Part shown: one piece after another, positions 1-8,618 of the stretch
Layout of the letters: the number at the start of each line of letters is the position of its first letter
Numbering within the stretch: the stretch's first letter is position 1
Assembly: GCF_900101025.1 (NCBI RefSeq)
Contig: NZ_FMUH01000003.1
Coordinates: 62,001 to 126,000 of the forward strand
Direction of reading: 5' to 3'
Length of the DNA stretch: 64,000 nucleotides
DNA from: Klenkia marina
GTDB taxonomy: Bacteria > Actinomycetota > Actinomycetes > Mycobacteriales > Geodermatophilaceae
Made by a program: the position numbers and the translations under genes
The notes under the pieces: generated by a model
What the model saw: the letters and a program-made list of their open reading frames with translations, nothing else
Told to the model about the DNA's origin: nothing
Databases searched by the model: none

Positions 1-223
1 CGGCGAGCCGCACGTCCTCGCGCCGACGGGCGATCCCGACGGTGACCTCGGCCAGCGCGGCGGCCAGGTGCTCATCACGGTGTCGGGCCAGGCTGCGGGG
101 GCTCAGGCCGTAGCGCCGGGCCAACGTCTCCAGCGGTACCCGGCGAGATCCACCGGCGCCGATGATGGCGGCGTCGATGTCCTCGTGGTCGTCATGGGCG
201 CAGATCGTGCAGGGGCGAGCCAT
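1..223 (-). CDS. Partial HTH protein with an N-terminal CxxC, mobile-element type
   Basis: The gene runs off the left edge of the window; 74 codons are visible. It starts MARPCTIC, a short Cys-x-x-Cys knuckle followed by acidic and His residues. A segment around residues 35-55 (ETLARRYGLSPRSLARHRDEHL) reads as a helix-turn-helix. Small proteins of this architecture (C-x-x-C, G-x-S, HTH, RHxxxHL) are common in actinobacterial prophages and integrative elements; I infer DNA binding and cannot name a function. The ATG overlaps the preceding stop in a TGATG junction, so translation is probably coupled to the 125-residue gene upstream. The C-terminus is missing. Confidence 0.6.
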   Translation of the reverse strand, partial: MARPCTICAHDDHEDIDAAIIGAGGSRRVPLETLARRYGLSPRSLARHRDEHLAAALAEVTVGIARRREDVRLA

Positions 224-600
224 CAGCGCATCGCCCCCGGCAGCCCGTCGCGTAGCAGCGCGGCGAACGTCGACAGGGACATGACCACGTAGTGCTGAGC
301 GTCGTCGGCCATGCGGCGCTTCTGCACCACGACGGGGTACACGCGGCCCAGGCGCTCGGCGACGGCTCCTGCGTCGTCGGCAGCGTCGGCCAGGTCCAGA
401 CGACGGACAGAGCGCGGTCGGATGGCCCACGACGTCGTCATCGTGGCGTTGGCGGGATCGGGCTCGATCGTGCCGGTGGTGGCGTCGAAGGTGGCCCGGG
501 GAAGGCCGGCGTCACGCAGCGCGAGTGCCACGGCGTGGGCGTGCGCCCGGTGCGCGGCGATGGTGGCCAGCTCGCCGGTGGGCGCCGTGGTCGTCGTCAT
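223..600 (-). CDS. Hypothetical protein of the mobile element (125 aa)
   Basis: I do not recognise the family. The product is a soluble 125-residue protein, Ala-rich and helical at the N-terminus (residues 1-35), with a later segment RVYPVVVQKRRMADDAQHYVVMSLSTFAALL that looks like mixed strand and helix. No signal peptide or membrane segment is visible. Its ATG overlaps the stop of the HNH gene in an ATGA junction (597-600), and its own stop overlaps the next ATG (TGATG at 223). This position inside a fully coupled cassette is the main evidence that it is a real gene. Confidence 0.55.
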   Translation of the reverse strand: MTTTTAPTGELATIAAHRAHAHAVALALRDAGLPRATFDATTGTIEPDPANATMTTSWAIRPRSVRRLDLADAADDAGAVAERLGRVYPVVVQKRRMADDAQHYVVMSLSTFAALLRDGLPGAMR

Positions 601-1547
601 CGCGAGGTCTCCCCGCCGCTGTCGTTGGTCACGACATCTCCTTCGGCTTCCAGTGGCGCTGACCCCGGTACGACGACCAGGTCGGCGAAGCTCTTGCCGG
701 TGGTGAGTCGTCCTGGCGGCGGTGCCGGCGTCGTGGTGGGGGCTCGGTAGTCGGCCAGCTCTGCGAGCGTGAGCCGCTGCGTCGTCGGTGCTTCTTCGTG
801 GTCGGGGGATGAGGTCTGAGCGTCGGAAGCTGCGCTAGGAACAGCACCCGACCCGAGCCCGACCCGACCCGGCGTCACCCCTGGTGACCCTTGATCTGTA
901 CTTAGTTCAGATCCAGGTACGTACCTGGGTTCTGCGCGACTCGGGTTCTGAGCTGCGCTTTGCCTCCTGCGCGGCTGTCCACGGCGGGGCTCTGGCAAGA
1001 GGGTCATGCCAGCCTGATCGGGGGTGCGCCTGGCCTTCTTGCTGTTGCACGACCTGCACGAGGTCACGCAGTTGTCGACGCTGCTGGGGCCGGTGGGGTC
1101 GACGTGGTCGTAGGTCAGCCCGGTCGGGCCTCGGCGATCCGTGTGGTTGCCCTTGATCCCGCAGTACCTGCACCGGTCGCCATCGCGCTTCTTGATCGCG
1201 GCCACCAGGCCCGGGATGCGCTTCATCTGCTGGCGCTTGTTGTTGGCCTCACGGTCGGCGAGGACGTCCGCTCTCAGGGGCTGGTCGGGTGCCCACGGGG
1301 TGAACTGCCAGCCGGTCTCGTCGTTCTCGGCGTCGGTCGTCTCGATCCAGAGGCCGGCGGTCACCAGTCTGGCCGCCATCTCCGCTGTCGCGCCGAGCGA
1401 CGCGGGCACCCACTCGGGAACGAAGCCGTCGGTGAGCTGGTCGGATGCCCAAGCGCCGGCCAGGGCCCACAGGCCCATCGCGGCGACACCGGCGCGACGG
1501 GCGCGCCGGTCGCCGTGGAGCTTGTCGTCCACCTTGAACCAGACCAT
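597..1547 (-). CDS. HNH-nuclease-containing mobile-element protein
   Basis: The N-terminal 100 residues (MVWFKVDDKLHGD, then GLWALAGAWASDQLTDGFVP) match the entry region of phage and integrative-element replication-type proteins of actinobacteria. From about residue 120 comes an HNH zinc nuclease core: CRYC (C126, C129), YDH (D147-H148) and CRSC (C164, C167) followed by NSKK. The last 120 residues are Pro/Ser/Thr-rich and probably disordered. I chose ATG 1547 over the GTG three bases earlier because ATG 1547 forms a TGATG overlap with the preceding stop, the same junction type seen at 223. Nicking or replication initiation for the element is plausible but not shown. Confidence 0.75.
   Translation of the reverse strand: MVWFKVDDKLHGDRRARRAGVAAMGLWALAGAWASDQLTDGFVPEWVPASLGATAEMAARLVTAGLWIETTDAENDETGWQFTPWAPDQPLRADVLADREANNKRQQMKRIPGLVAAIKKRDGDRCRYCGIKGNHTDRRGPTGLTYDHVDPTGPSSVDNCVTSCRSCNSKKARRTPDQAGMTLLPEPRRGQPRRRQSAAQNPSRAEPRYVPGSELSTDQGSPGVTPGRVGLGSGAVPSAASDAQTSSPDHEEAPTTQRLTLAELADYRAPTTTPAPPPGRLTTGKSFADLVVVPGSAPLEAEGDVVTNDSGGETSR
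893..928. repeat. Two adjacent palindromes inside the HNH gene
   Basis: GATCTG (893-898) and CAGATC (908-913) form an interrupted inverted repeat. Directly after it lies a perfect 16-bp palindrome, CCAGGTACGTACCTGG (913-928). Both lie in the disordered C-terminal part of the HNH coding region, where protein constraint is low. A nick site, an origin-like site or chance are all possible. Confidence 0.5.
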
Positions 1548-1783
1548 CACGTGCTCCCGAGGTGCTGGACGGGCCGACGCGCTCCCGGCTGCCGGACGTC
1601 GGCTGCCTCTTCCTCTTCGGCCTCCAGCGCTGCTGACCCCGGAACGAGACGGGATGACACCCTCTGCGGGCCTACGTGGCCGGCGACGTGCGCCCCGGGG
1701 CGATTGGTCTCGCAGGTGGCCGTCAGTCGGCTACGTGGCGGCTGGTGAGCTGCGTGGGGCTGGCGGTGGGGTAGTCCGTTCAC
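1547..1783 (-). CDS. Small hypothetical protein (78 aa) in coupled cassette
   Basis: This is an unrecognised 78-residue protein, rich in His, Pro, Arg and Ala, with an acidic run LEAEEEEAADV near residues 52-62. It contains VPGSAALEAE, closely matching VPGSAPLEAE near the C-terminus of the downstream HNH protein, so one may be a partial copy of the other. The GTG start overlaps the upstream stop (GTGA, 1780-1783) and the stop overlaps the HNH ATG (TGATG). The tight coupling argues for translation, but composition alone would not convince me. Confidence 0.45.
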   Translation of the reverse strand: MNGLPHRQPHAAHQPPRSRLTATCETNRPGAHVAGHVGPQRVSSRLVPGSAALEAEEEEAADVRQPGARRPVQHLGST

Positions 1784-1998
1784 TGGTCCGTCGAACGCTC
1801 GGCCTCGTGGCGCTCGACGTCAGCCAGACGCACGCGGATGGCCCGACGACGGGGGTCGGGGTGCGGGCCGACGCGCACCACAGGGATCTCACCGGTGGCG
1901 AGTGTGGCTCGGACCGTGTTCTCGGCGAGCATCCAGCGCTCGGCGAGGTCGGCGACGGTCAGGAACGTGGTCGGGGCAGACTTCTTCGCTCGTGGCAT
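1780..1998 (-). CDS. Small HTH (excisionase/MerR-like) protein
   Basis: A 72-residue protein starting MPRAKKSAPTTFLTVADLAERW. TFLTVADLAERWMLAENTVR is the helix-turn-helix of the helix_turn_helix_17/excisionase class, followed by the short wing GEIPVVRVG and a basic segment. I chose ATG 1998, just after a purine-rich AGAGGAG, rather than the longer upstream reading frame, because the family domain begins a few residues after this Met. It is the first gene of a four- or five-gene coupled cassette pointing away from tRNA-Gly, the usual place for an Xis or regulator of a tRNA-integrated element. No integrase is seen in the window. Confidence 0.7.
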   Translation of the reverse strand: MPRAKKSAPTTFLTVADLAERWMLAENTVRATLATGEIPVVRVGPHPDPRRRAIRVRLADVERHEAERSTDQ

Positions 1999-2171
1999 GA
2001 CTCCTCTACCGGTTGAGAGGTGCTCGACGCCACCCGTTGGTGCCCGATGGTCTCGGCAAGGCCGGGACAGATGAGGGGCCCCGGCCGCCGTCGGCGCCGG
2101 CTGGTTCGCCCGTGCCACTCGCGTGTCACTAGCCGTTGGGACCGGGTGGGATCCGATGGGTCCGAACGCAG

Positions 2172-2213
2172 ATCGGGCCTGGCCGCCGCGTGTGCGGTCT
2201 GACCAGGCCCGAT
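2172..2213 (-). terminator. Long hairpin downstream of tRNA-Gly
   Basis: ATCGGGCCTGG (2172-2182) pairs perfectly with CCAGGCCCGAT (2203-2213), with an inner stem CCGC/GCGG closing a GTGT loop. It lies 25 nt past the encoded CCA of tRNA-Gly on the same strand, so termination of the tRNA transcript is the simplest role. No T tract follows, as is usual in this genome. Confidence 0.55.
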
Positions 2214-2240
2214 GCGTGTTCGTGCAGGTGGTGAGCGTGG

Positions 2241-2311
2241 AGCGGGTGACCGGGATCGAACCGGCATGGCCAGCTTGGAAGGCTGGGGCTCTACCATTGA
2301 GCTACACCCGC
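2241..2311 (-). tRNA. tRNA-Gly (anticodon TCC)
   Basis: Read on the minus strand, the acceptor GCGGGTG pairs with CACCCGC, and the anticodon arm CCAGC-CTTCCAA-GCTGG gives anticodon TCC. The T arm is CCGG-TTCGATC-CCGG. The discriminator is T at 2241 and CCA is encoded directly after it (2240-2238), whereas the neighbouring tRNA-Pro has no encoded CCA. The 3' half faces the mobile-element genes at 1-2000, as expected if it served as the attachment site of a tyrosine integrase. Confidence 0.95.
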
Positions 2312-2380
2312 GAGGTGCTGCCCGACCAGGGTAGCGGTAGGTCCTGTCCAGGTGGTGCGGCCTAGACTCGGCCCTCGCCA

Positions 2381-2454
2381 CGGGGTGTGGCGCAGCTTGG
2401 TAGCGCACCTGCTTTGGGAGCAGGGGGCCGCAGGTTCAAATCCTGTCACCCCGA
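2381..2454 (+). tRNA. tRNA-Pro (anticodon TGG)
   Basis: The acceptor CGGGGTG pairs with CACCCCG (2447-2453). The anticodon arm CCTGC-TTTGGGA-GCAGG gives anticodon TGG, and the T arm is GCAGG-TTCAAAT-CCTGT. CCA is not encoded (A then CAC). It lies 110 nt upstream of tig, on the same strand. Confidence 0.96.
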
Positions 2455-2564
2455 CACGACGCCCGCCGGTCTCTGGGAGACTGACGGGCATCCCGGCCTG
2501 ACCTTGCCCGATCCGGCACGGCCTCGCCGTTCCCCCTGCTGTCTGCACCGAGGAGCACTGCACT

Positions 2565-4124
2565 GTGAAGAGCACCATCGAGAACCTGGGCCCGACCCGG
2601 GTCCGGCTCGCCATCGAGGTGCCGTGGGGCGACCTGGACCACGCCTTCGGTGAGGTCTACAAGGAGCTCGGCCGCCAGGTCCGGGTCCCCGGCTTCCGTC
2701 CGGGCAAGGTCCCCAACCGCATCCTCGACCAGCGCATCGGCCGGGCCGCCGTCCTGGAGCAGGTCGTCCAGCACGCCGTCCCCGAGGTGTACTCGGAGGC
2801 CATCCGCGAGAACCAGGTGCGGGTGCTCACCCAGCCCGACGTCGAGGTCACCCGGCTCGACGACGGCGACACCCTCGCCTTCACCGCCGAGGTCGACGTC
2901 GCCCCCACCCTCGAGCTGCCCGAGCTCGACTCCCTGGCCGTGACCGTCGACGACGTCGAGGTCACCGACGAGGAGATCGACACGCAGGTCTCGACCATGC
3001 GTGAGCGCTTCGCCGTCCTGACCGGTGTCGACCGCGCGGCCGCGGACGGCGACTACGTCTCCATCGACCTCGAGGCCACGCTCGACGGCGAGGTGCTGGA
3101 GGACGGCACCACCAGCGGCATGTCCTACGAGGTCGGCACCGGCACCCTCATGGAGGGTCTCGACGAGGCCGTGCGCGGCCTGTCGACCGACGAGTCGGCC
3201 ACCTTCACCACCAAGCTCCTCTCGGGCGACGCCGCCGGCCGCGACGCCGAGGTCACCGTCACCGTCCGCTCGGTCAAGGCCAAGGAGCTCCCCGAGCTCG
3301 ACGACGACTTCGCCTCCACCGCCAGCGAGTTCGACACCCTCGCCGAGCTGCGCGACGACGTCCGCACCCGGCTGGGCCGCGTCAAGGTCATGCAGCAGGG
3401 CAGCCAGGCCCGCGACAAGCTGGTCGAGCACCTGCTCGAGGTCGTCGAGGTCCCGATCCCCGAGACCCTCGTCGAGCGCGAGCTGCAGTGGCGCAGCCAG
3501 TCGATGGAGCGCGAGCTCCAGCAGGCCGGCATGGACTGGGACGCCTACTTCGAGATGGCCGGCATCGAGGGCCGCGAGGCCTACGACGCCGACATGCGCG
3601 AGAACGTCGAGAACGCCGTGCGCACCCAGTTCGTGCTCGACGCGATCGCCGACGCCCGCGAGGTCACCGTCGACAACGACGACCTCTCGGCCCAGATCAT
3701 GGCCCAGGCCCAGCGCAACCGCGTGAGCCCTGAGCAGTACGCCCAGCAGCTGCAGCAGGGCAACAACATCGCCGACTTCGTCGCCGACGTCCGCCGCACC
3801 AAGGCGCTGGCCCAGCTGCTGGAGTCCACGACCATCACCGACGCCTCCGGCAACGAGGTCGACCTCGAGGCACTGCGCCCGCGCACGACCACCGCCGACG
3901 GCGACGAGGCCGCGGAGGCCCCGAAGAAGAAGGCCGCCGCCAAGAAGGCCCCCGCCAAGAAGGCGCCGGCCAAGAAGGCAGCAGCCGCCGAGGCCGACGC
4001 CGACGAGGCCACCGACGAGGCCGCGGAGGCCCCGAAGAAGAAGGCCGCCGCCAAGAAGGCCCCCGCCAAGAAGGCGCCGGCGAAGAAGGCAGCGGCCGAG
4101 GTCGAGGACGCCGACGAGTCCTGA
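2565..4124 (+). CDS. tig: Trigger factor with duplicated Lys/Ala/Pro tail
   Basis: Ribosome-associated chaperone and peptidyl-prolyl isomerase that receives nascent chains at the exit tunnel. The N-terminal ribosome-binding domain carries the signature region [12 protein letters not shown] (about residues 44-55). A FKBP-type domain follows (about 155-240), then the helical C-terminal chaperone domain to about residue 430. At 519 residues it is 50-90 longer than usual; the excess is a tail made of two near-identical lysine-rich units (from about residue 447). The GTG start gives [15 protein letters not shown], the normal family N-terminus. Next on the strand are clpP1P2-clpX, the common actinobacterial arrangement. 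Confidence 0.97.
   Translation: MKSTIENLGPTRVRLAIEVPWGDLDHAFGEVYKELGRQVRVPGFRPGKVPNRILDQRIGRAAVLEQVVQHAVPEVYSEAIRENQVRVLTQPDVEVTRLDDGDTLAFTAEVDVAPTLELPELDSLAVTVDDVEVTDEEIDTQVSTMRERFAVLTGVDRAAADGDYVSIDLEATLDGEVLEDGTTSGMSYEVGTGTLMEGLDEAVRGLSTDESATFTTKLLSGDAAGRDAEVTVTVRSVKAKELPELDDDFASTASEFDTLAELRDDVRTRLGRVKVMQQGSQARDKLVEHLLEVVEVPIPETLVERELQWRSQSMERELQQAGMDWDAYFEMAGIEGREAYDADMRENVENAVRTQFVLDAIADAREVTVDNDDLSAQIMAQAQRNRVSPEQYAQQLQQGNNIADFVADVRRTKALAQLLESTTITDASGNEVDLEALRPRTTTADGDEAAEAPKKKAAAKKAPAKKAPAKKAAAAEADADEATDEAAEAPKKKAAAKKAPAKKAPAKKAAAEVEDADES
3903..4094 (+). repeat. Direct repeat coding for the trigger factor tail
   Basis: About 81 bp at 3903-3983 recur at 4014-4094 with a single visible mismatch, offset by 111 bp (37 codons, in frame). 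Each copy encodes an acidic DEAAEAP lead-in followed by [21 protein letters not shown] recent in-frame duplication is likely; slippage could change copy number. Confidence 0.9.
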
Positions 4125-4148
4125 TGCACCGCTGATCAGCACGGCGCC

Positions 4149-4185
4149 GACGCCCGCCCCACCGCACCGCGGTGGGGCGGGCGTC
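4149..4185 (+). terminator. Strong GC hairpin after tig
   Basis: A 16-bp perfect stem, GACGCCCGCCCCACCG (4149-4164) with its complement at 4170-4185, and a 5-nt loop, 24 nt after the tig stop. There is no U tract, in keeping with actinobacterial terminators. Confidence 0.8.
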
Positions 4186-4207
4186 GTCGTCCGCGGGGCG
4201 GGCGCAT

Positions 4208-4224
4208 GTGCGCCCTCGGCGAAC
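4208..4224 (+). promoter_or_regulatory. Candidate ClgR operator upstream of clpP1
   Basis: GTGCGC-CCTCG-GCGAAC is an inverted repeat of the form GTNCGC-N5-GCGNAC, close to the motif known for the actinobacterial Clp activator ClgR. It lies 39 bp upstream of the putative clpP1 -10 box, a fitting place for an activator. Inferred from motif and position only; clgR itself is not in the window. Confidence 0.5.
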
Positions 4225-4262
4225 ACCGGCCGTCGCGGGAGTGGCCTGTCGGACGTGCGCGT

Positions 4263-4268
4263 TAGGGT
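4263..4268 (+). promoter_or_regulatory. Putative -10 box of the clpP1P2 operon
   Basis: TAGGGT fits the actinobacterial TANNNT consensus and would leave a 5' leader of roughly 120 nt before the GTG of clpP1. No good -35 is visible, which agrees with an activator-dependent promoter served by the upstream ClgR-like site. Confidence 0.4.
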
Positions 4269-4392
4269 CGACGTGACACCGAGAAGGGGCCCGCCCGCAC
4301 CGGGCGCGACCCGCCCCCGGCGGCCCACCAGCTCCACCGCACCACCATCCAGAGACCGCCTGCTCGACAGTCCAACGGAGGTCACCGCACAC

Positions 4393-5025
4393 GTGAGCAC
4401 CACACACCCGACCGCGCCGGTGATGCGCGGCGCCGGGAACATGATGAACCTCGGCGACTCGGTCTACGAGCGCCTCCTGCGCGAGCGCATCATCTTCCTG
4501 GGCACCCAGGTCGACGACACGATCGCCAACCAGCTCGCCGCCCAGATGCTGCTGCTGTCCGCCGAGGACCCCAAGCGCGACATCCACCTGTACATCAACT
4601 CGCCCGGCGGTTCGGTCACGGCCGGCATGGCGATCTACGACACGATGCAGTTCATCGACTGCGACGTCGCCACCTACGGCATGGGACTGGCGGCCTCGAT
4701 GGGACAGTTCCTGCTGACCGCCGGTGCTCCGGGCAAGCGCTACGCCCTGCCCCACGCCCGGATCATGATGCACCAGCCCTCGGCCGGCGTCGGCGGCACC
4801 GCGTCGGACATCGCCATCCAGGCCGCCGTGTTCCGCCGCACCAAGCAGGAGCTCAACGAGCTGCAGTCGCGGCACACCGGCCAGACCATCGAGCAGATCG
4901 AGATCGACTCCGACCGCGACCGCTGGTTCACCGCGGCCGAGGCGTTGGAGTACGGCTTCGTCGACCACGTGGTCACGAAGGCCTCCGCGACCACCGAGAC
5001 CGACAACCCGGTCACCGAGAACTGA
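4393..5025 (+). CDS. clpP1: ATP-dependent Clp protease proteolytic subunit 1
   Basis: Serine peptidase subunit of the ClpP1P2 barrel in the cytoplasm, degrading proteins unfolded by ClpX or ClpC. The catalytic triad is visible as Ser102 (LAASMG), His127 (MMHQPS) and Asp176. SPGGS (about 70-74) is the oxyanion-region loop. I chose GTG 4393, 11 nt after GGAGG (4377-4381), giving 210 residues; ATG 4423 is an alternative, and the longer upstream frame has no family similarity. The gap to clpP2 is 17 nt, so the two are cotranscribed. Actinobacterial ClpP1 and ClpP2 form mixed two-ring complexes. Confidence 0.95.
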   Translation: MSTTHPTAPVMRGAGNMMNLGDSVYERLLRERIIFLGTQVDDTIANQLAAQMLLLSAEDPKRDIHLYINSPGGSVTAGMAIYDTMQFIDCDVATYGMGLAASMGQFLLTAGAPGKRYALPHARIMMHQPSAGVGGTASDIAIQAAVFRRTKQELNELQSRHTGQTIEQIEIDSDRDRWFTAAEALEYGFVDHVVTKASATTETDNPVTEN

Positions 5026-5042
5026 CGGTCGGAGGACCTGAC

Positions 5043-5669
5043 ATGAGCTTCGAGATGCCGCAGAGCCGGTACATCCTGCCCTCCTTCACCGAGCGCACCA
5101 GCTACGGGATGAAGGAGTCCAACCCCTACAACAAGCTCTTCGAGGAGCGCATCATCTTCCTCGGGGTGCAGGTCGACGACGCCAGCGCCAACGACGTCAT
5201 GGCCCAGCTGATCACGCTGGAGTCCACCGACCCCGACCGCGACATCACGATGTACATCAACTCGCCCGGTGGATCGTTCACCGCGCTGATGGCCATCTAC
5301 GACACGATGCAGTTCGTGCGGCCCGACATCCAGACCGTCTGCATGGGGCAGGCCGCCTCCGCGGCTGCCGTCCTGCTCGCGGCCGGGACCAAGGGCAAGC
5401 GGCTCGCGCTGCCCTACTCGCGGGTGCTCATCCACCAGCCCTCGGGCGAGGCCGGCGGCCAGGTCACCGACCTGGAGATCCACGCCGCCGAGATCGAGCG
5501 CGTGCGCACGCAGATGGAGCACATCCTGGCCCGGCACACCGGTCGGACCCAGGAGCAGGTCCGCAAGGACATCGACCGCGACAAGATCCTCACGGCCGCC
5601 GAGGCCAAGGAGTACGGGATCGTCGACGAGGTCATCCAGAGCCGCAAGCTCAACGCCCTCCCGGCGTGA
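5043..5669 (+). CDS. clpP2: ATP-dependent Clp protease proteolytic subunit 2
   Basis: Second ClpP paralogue, 208 residues. The triad is Ser106 (QAASAA), His131 (LIHQPS) and Asp180. The N-terminal segment [25 protein letters not shown] is typical of actinobacterial ClpP2. The ATG is preceded by GGAGG at the usual distance. It partners ClpP1 in the heteromeric protease, and the unfoldase gene clpX follows after 280 bp, probably with its own promoter. Confidence 0.96.
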   Translation: MSFEMPQSRYILPSFTERTSYGMKESNPYNKLFEERIIFLGVQVDDASANDVMAQLITLESTDPDRDITMYINSPGGSFTALMAIYDTMQFVRPDIQTVCMGQAASAAAVLLAAGTKGKRLALPYSRVLIHQPSGEAGGQVTDLEIHAAEIERVRTQMEHILARHTGRTQEQVRKDIDRDKILTAAEAKEYGIVDEVIQSRKLNALPA

Positions 5670-5676
5670 CCCGCAC

Positions 5677-5708
5677 GGCTCCGGGGTCTCTCCTGAGGCT
5701 CCGGAGCC
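5677..5708 (+). terminator. Weak hairpin after clpP2
   Basis: GGCTCCGG (5677-5684) pairs with CCGGAGCC (5701-5708) over a 16-nt loop, starting 8 nt after the clpP2 stop. It may end the clpP1P2 transcript or only stabilise its 3' end. The rest of the 280-bp gap before clpX shows no gene; TACGGT at 5817-5822 is a possible -10 for clpX. Confidence 0.4.
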
Positions 5709-5949
5709 GCGCGGTCGCAGGCGGGCGCCGGGGGTCCCCGGGGCTCGTGCGACTCGGGGTGGACGACAGCTGACAACCCGGGTGCGTCACTGCCCGGGAA
5801 CGTCGGAGAGGGCCGGTACGGTCGGCGGACACCCGATCCCCGGCACCCGCCGGCTCGTGCACGAGGCCCGCCGCCGGCGGGGTGATCAGGGATGACGAAC
5901 AGGGTCCTGCGCTTCCCCGCAGGCCCGTTGTGACACGGAGGTCAGCCAG

Positions 5950-7224
<1,275 letters not shown>

Positions 7225-7275
7225 CCCTCCCGGCGGCCGCCGCGCCGCCCCTGTAGGTGCACGAGCTCTGAACGC

Positions 7276-7310
7276 CGATGGCCCAGAACCCACCCGGTTC
7301 TGGGCCATCG
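7276..7310. terminator. Bidirectional terminator after clpX
   Basis: CGATGGCCCAGAACC (7276-7290) pairs perfectly with GGTTCTGGGCCATCG (7296-7310) around a 5-nt loop, midway between the convergent stops of clpX and the DUF559 gene. Its core GGCCCAGAAC recurs in the hairpin at 8619-8645. Confidence 0.85.
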
Positions 7311-7349
7311 ACGTTCGCGGCCCGGGTACTGACCACCCTGGCCGAGTCG

Positions 7350-8372
7350 TCAGGCAGCCAGTTCGTGGGCGCGACGGCGGAGGACGAGCTCGATCTCCCG
7401 GCGGCACCCCTCGGGGTCGGTCGTCAGCCGCGCGTGGCTGAACCGGAGCACCACCCAGCCCGCCGCAGCGAGGGCGGTGTCCCGGCGCATGTCCCGCTCG
7501 CGGTCGGCCCGGCTGCTGTGGAAGCGGTGCCCGTCGAGCTCGACGGCCACGCGAAGGTGGGGCCAGGCGGCGTCCAGGCGAGCCCGCACGCCCGGCAGTG
7601 CGACCTCGTGCTGATGCACGCACCGGGGCAGATCGGGGATGCGCAGCACGTGCAGGAGGCCGAACACCTCGAGCTCGCTCTGGCACCCCGCCTCGATCAA
7701 CCCGAGCAGCTGCTCGAGCGTGCGGCGTCCGGCGTGCGTCCGTTGTACGGCGGACTCCGCCCGCACGGCCGCGACCTCGACCTGCCCGTCCCGCACCGCG
7801 CCGATCAGCGCATGCCGGACGGTGGTCATGTCGATCGCTGCTCTCGGGTTGAGCCTGGTGCAGCTCGCCCACGCCCACGCATCGACCAGGCTGCGGGCCA
7901 GACCGAGCACGGGCAGTGCCTCGGGGCGGCCGGACGTCGGGGGTTCGCGGTCTGCCGCGGGTGATCCCGCGAGGCGCGCGGACACAGACGGCGACCGCCC
8001 CTGGCCGGCGGCCGGCCCCCGGTGGTGCAGGACCGCCATGGGGAGCGTCGTGCGGTGGGCGAGGACGTCGTCGGACCCGCGGGGCCAGCGGTCGGCGGGC
8101 ACGGTGACGTGGATCGGACCGGTGTCGCGGGGGAGCAGCCCGAGGTGGACCAGAGCCGACTGGTGGCTGAGCGGTCCATGGGCCCACAGCGTGGCGGCTC
8201 GGGCGCGGACGTCCCACTCGCGGATGCGGCCGGGCAGCGCCAGCACGCCGGGGTGGGGGAGGACGAGGTCGCCGTCGGCTAGCCATCGGGTGACGCTGCT
8301 CGAGCTGGCGGCGAGCGTGACCTCGTCGCGGCGGGCGGCACCGTGCGGCAGCAGGGACGAGAGCGCGTGCAT
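7350..8372 (-). CDS. AbiEi-like HTH plus DUF559 (Vsr-type nuclease fold) protein
   Basis: A 340-residue protein. Residues 10-90 resemble the AbiEi-antitoxin-like N-terminal module of this family. The last 110 residues are a DUF559 domain: LDAAWPHLRVAVELDG, then FH, RD and AAAGWVVLRF, the layout of PD-(D/E)XK/Vsr-like endonuclease folds, with the acidic pair in VELDG as candidate catalytic residues. The family is common and multi-copy in actinobacteria; its role is unproven (DNA repair, defence and toxin-antitoxin roles have all been suggested). The ATG at 8372 has only a weak GGGTG upstream. Related palindromes lie on both sides, hinting at an insertion between clpX and valS. Confidence 0.75.
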   Translation of the reverse strand: MHALSSLLPHGAARRDEVTLAASSSSVTRWLADGDLVLPHPGVLALPGRIREWDVRARAATLWAHGPLSHQSALVHLGLLPRDTGPIHVTVPADRWPRGSDDVLAHRTTLPMAVLHHRGPAAGQGRSPSVSARLAGSPAADREPPTSGRPEALPVLGLARSLVDAWAWASCTRLNPRAAIDMTTVRHALIGAVRDGQVEVAAVRAESAVQRTHAGRRTLEQLLGLIEAGCQSELEVFGLLHVLRIPDLPRCVHQHEVALPGVRARLDAAWPHLRVAVELDGHRFHSSRADRERDMRRDTALAAAGWVVLRFSHARLTTDPEGCRREIELVLRRRAHELAA

Positions 8373-8517
8373 GCCGGCACCCTGACCGATCGGGCGCCGT
8401 CCCCGCTCGGCCCCTGTGGACAACGCGGACGTCGAACCCCGACGGCCCGGATCGAGGGCCACGGACCCGCACGGGGTGCAGTGGCGCCCTGTCCGCACGT
8501 GGAGTGCGCTGCTGGCG

Positions 8518-8559
8518 CACCCGCACCCGCACCCGCACCCGCACCCGCACCCCCACCCG
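8518..8559. repeat. Seven-unit CACCCG hexanucleotide tandem repeat
   Basis: CACCCG repeats seven times, with one variant unit (CACCCC, sixth). It lies in the 323-bp gap (8373-8695) between the DUF559 start and the valS stop, which otherwise holds only the valS terminator. The repeat is G-rich on the minus strand and could form G-quadruplex-like structure upstream of the DUF559 gene. Confidence 0.9.
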
Positions 8560-8618
8560 CAGCGGAGCGAGCGCGGCCGGCGTTCACCGGCCCCGGGCAG
8601 GGATCTGTGAACCCCGGG

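Noticed and set aside
2436-4442. 668-codon minus-strand open frame over tig
   Set aside because: Leu/Gly/Val-rich shadow of tig with no recognisable domain; tig is certain.
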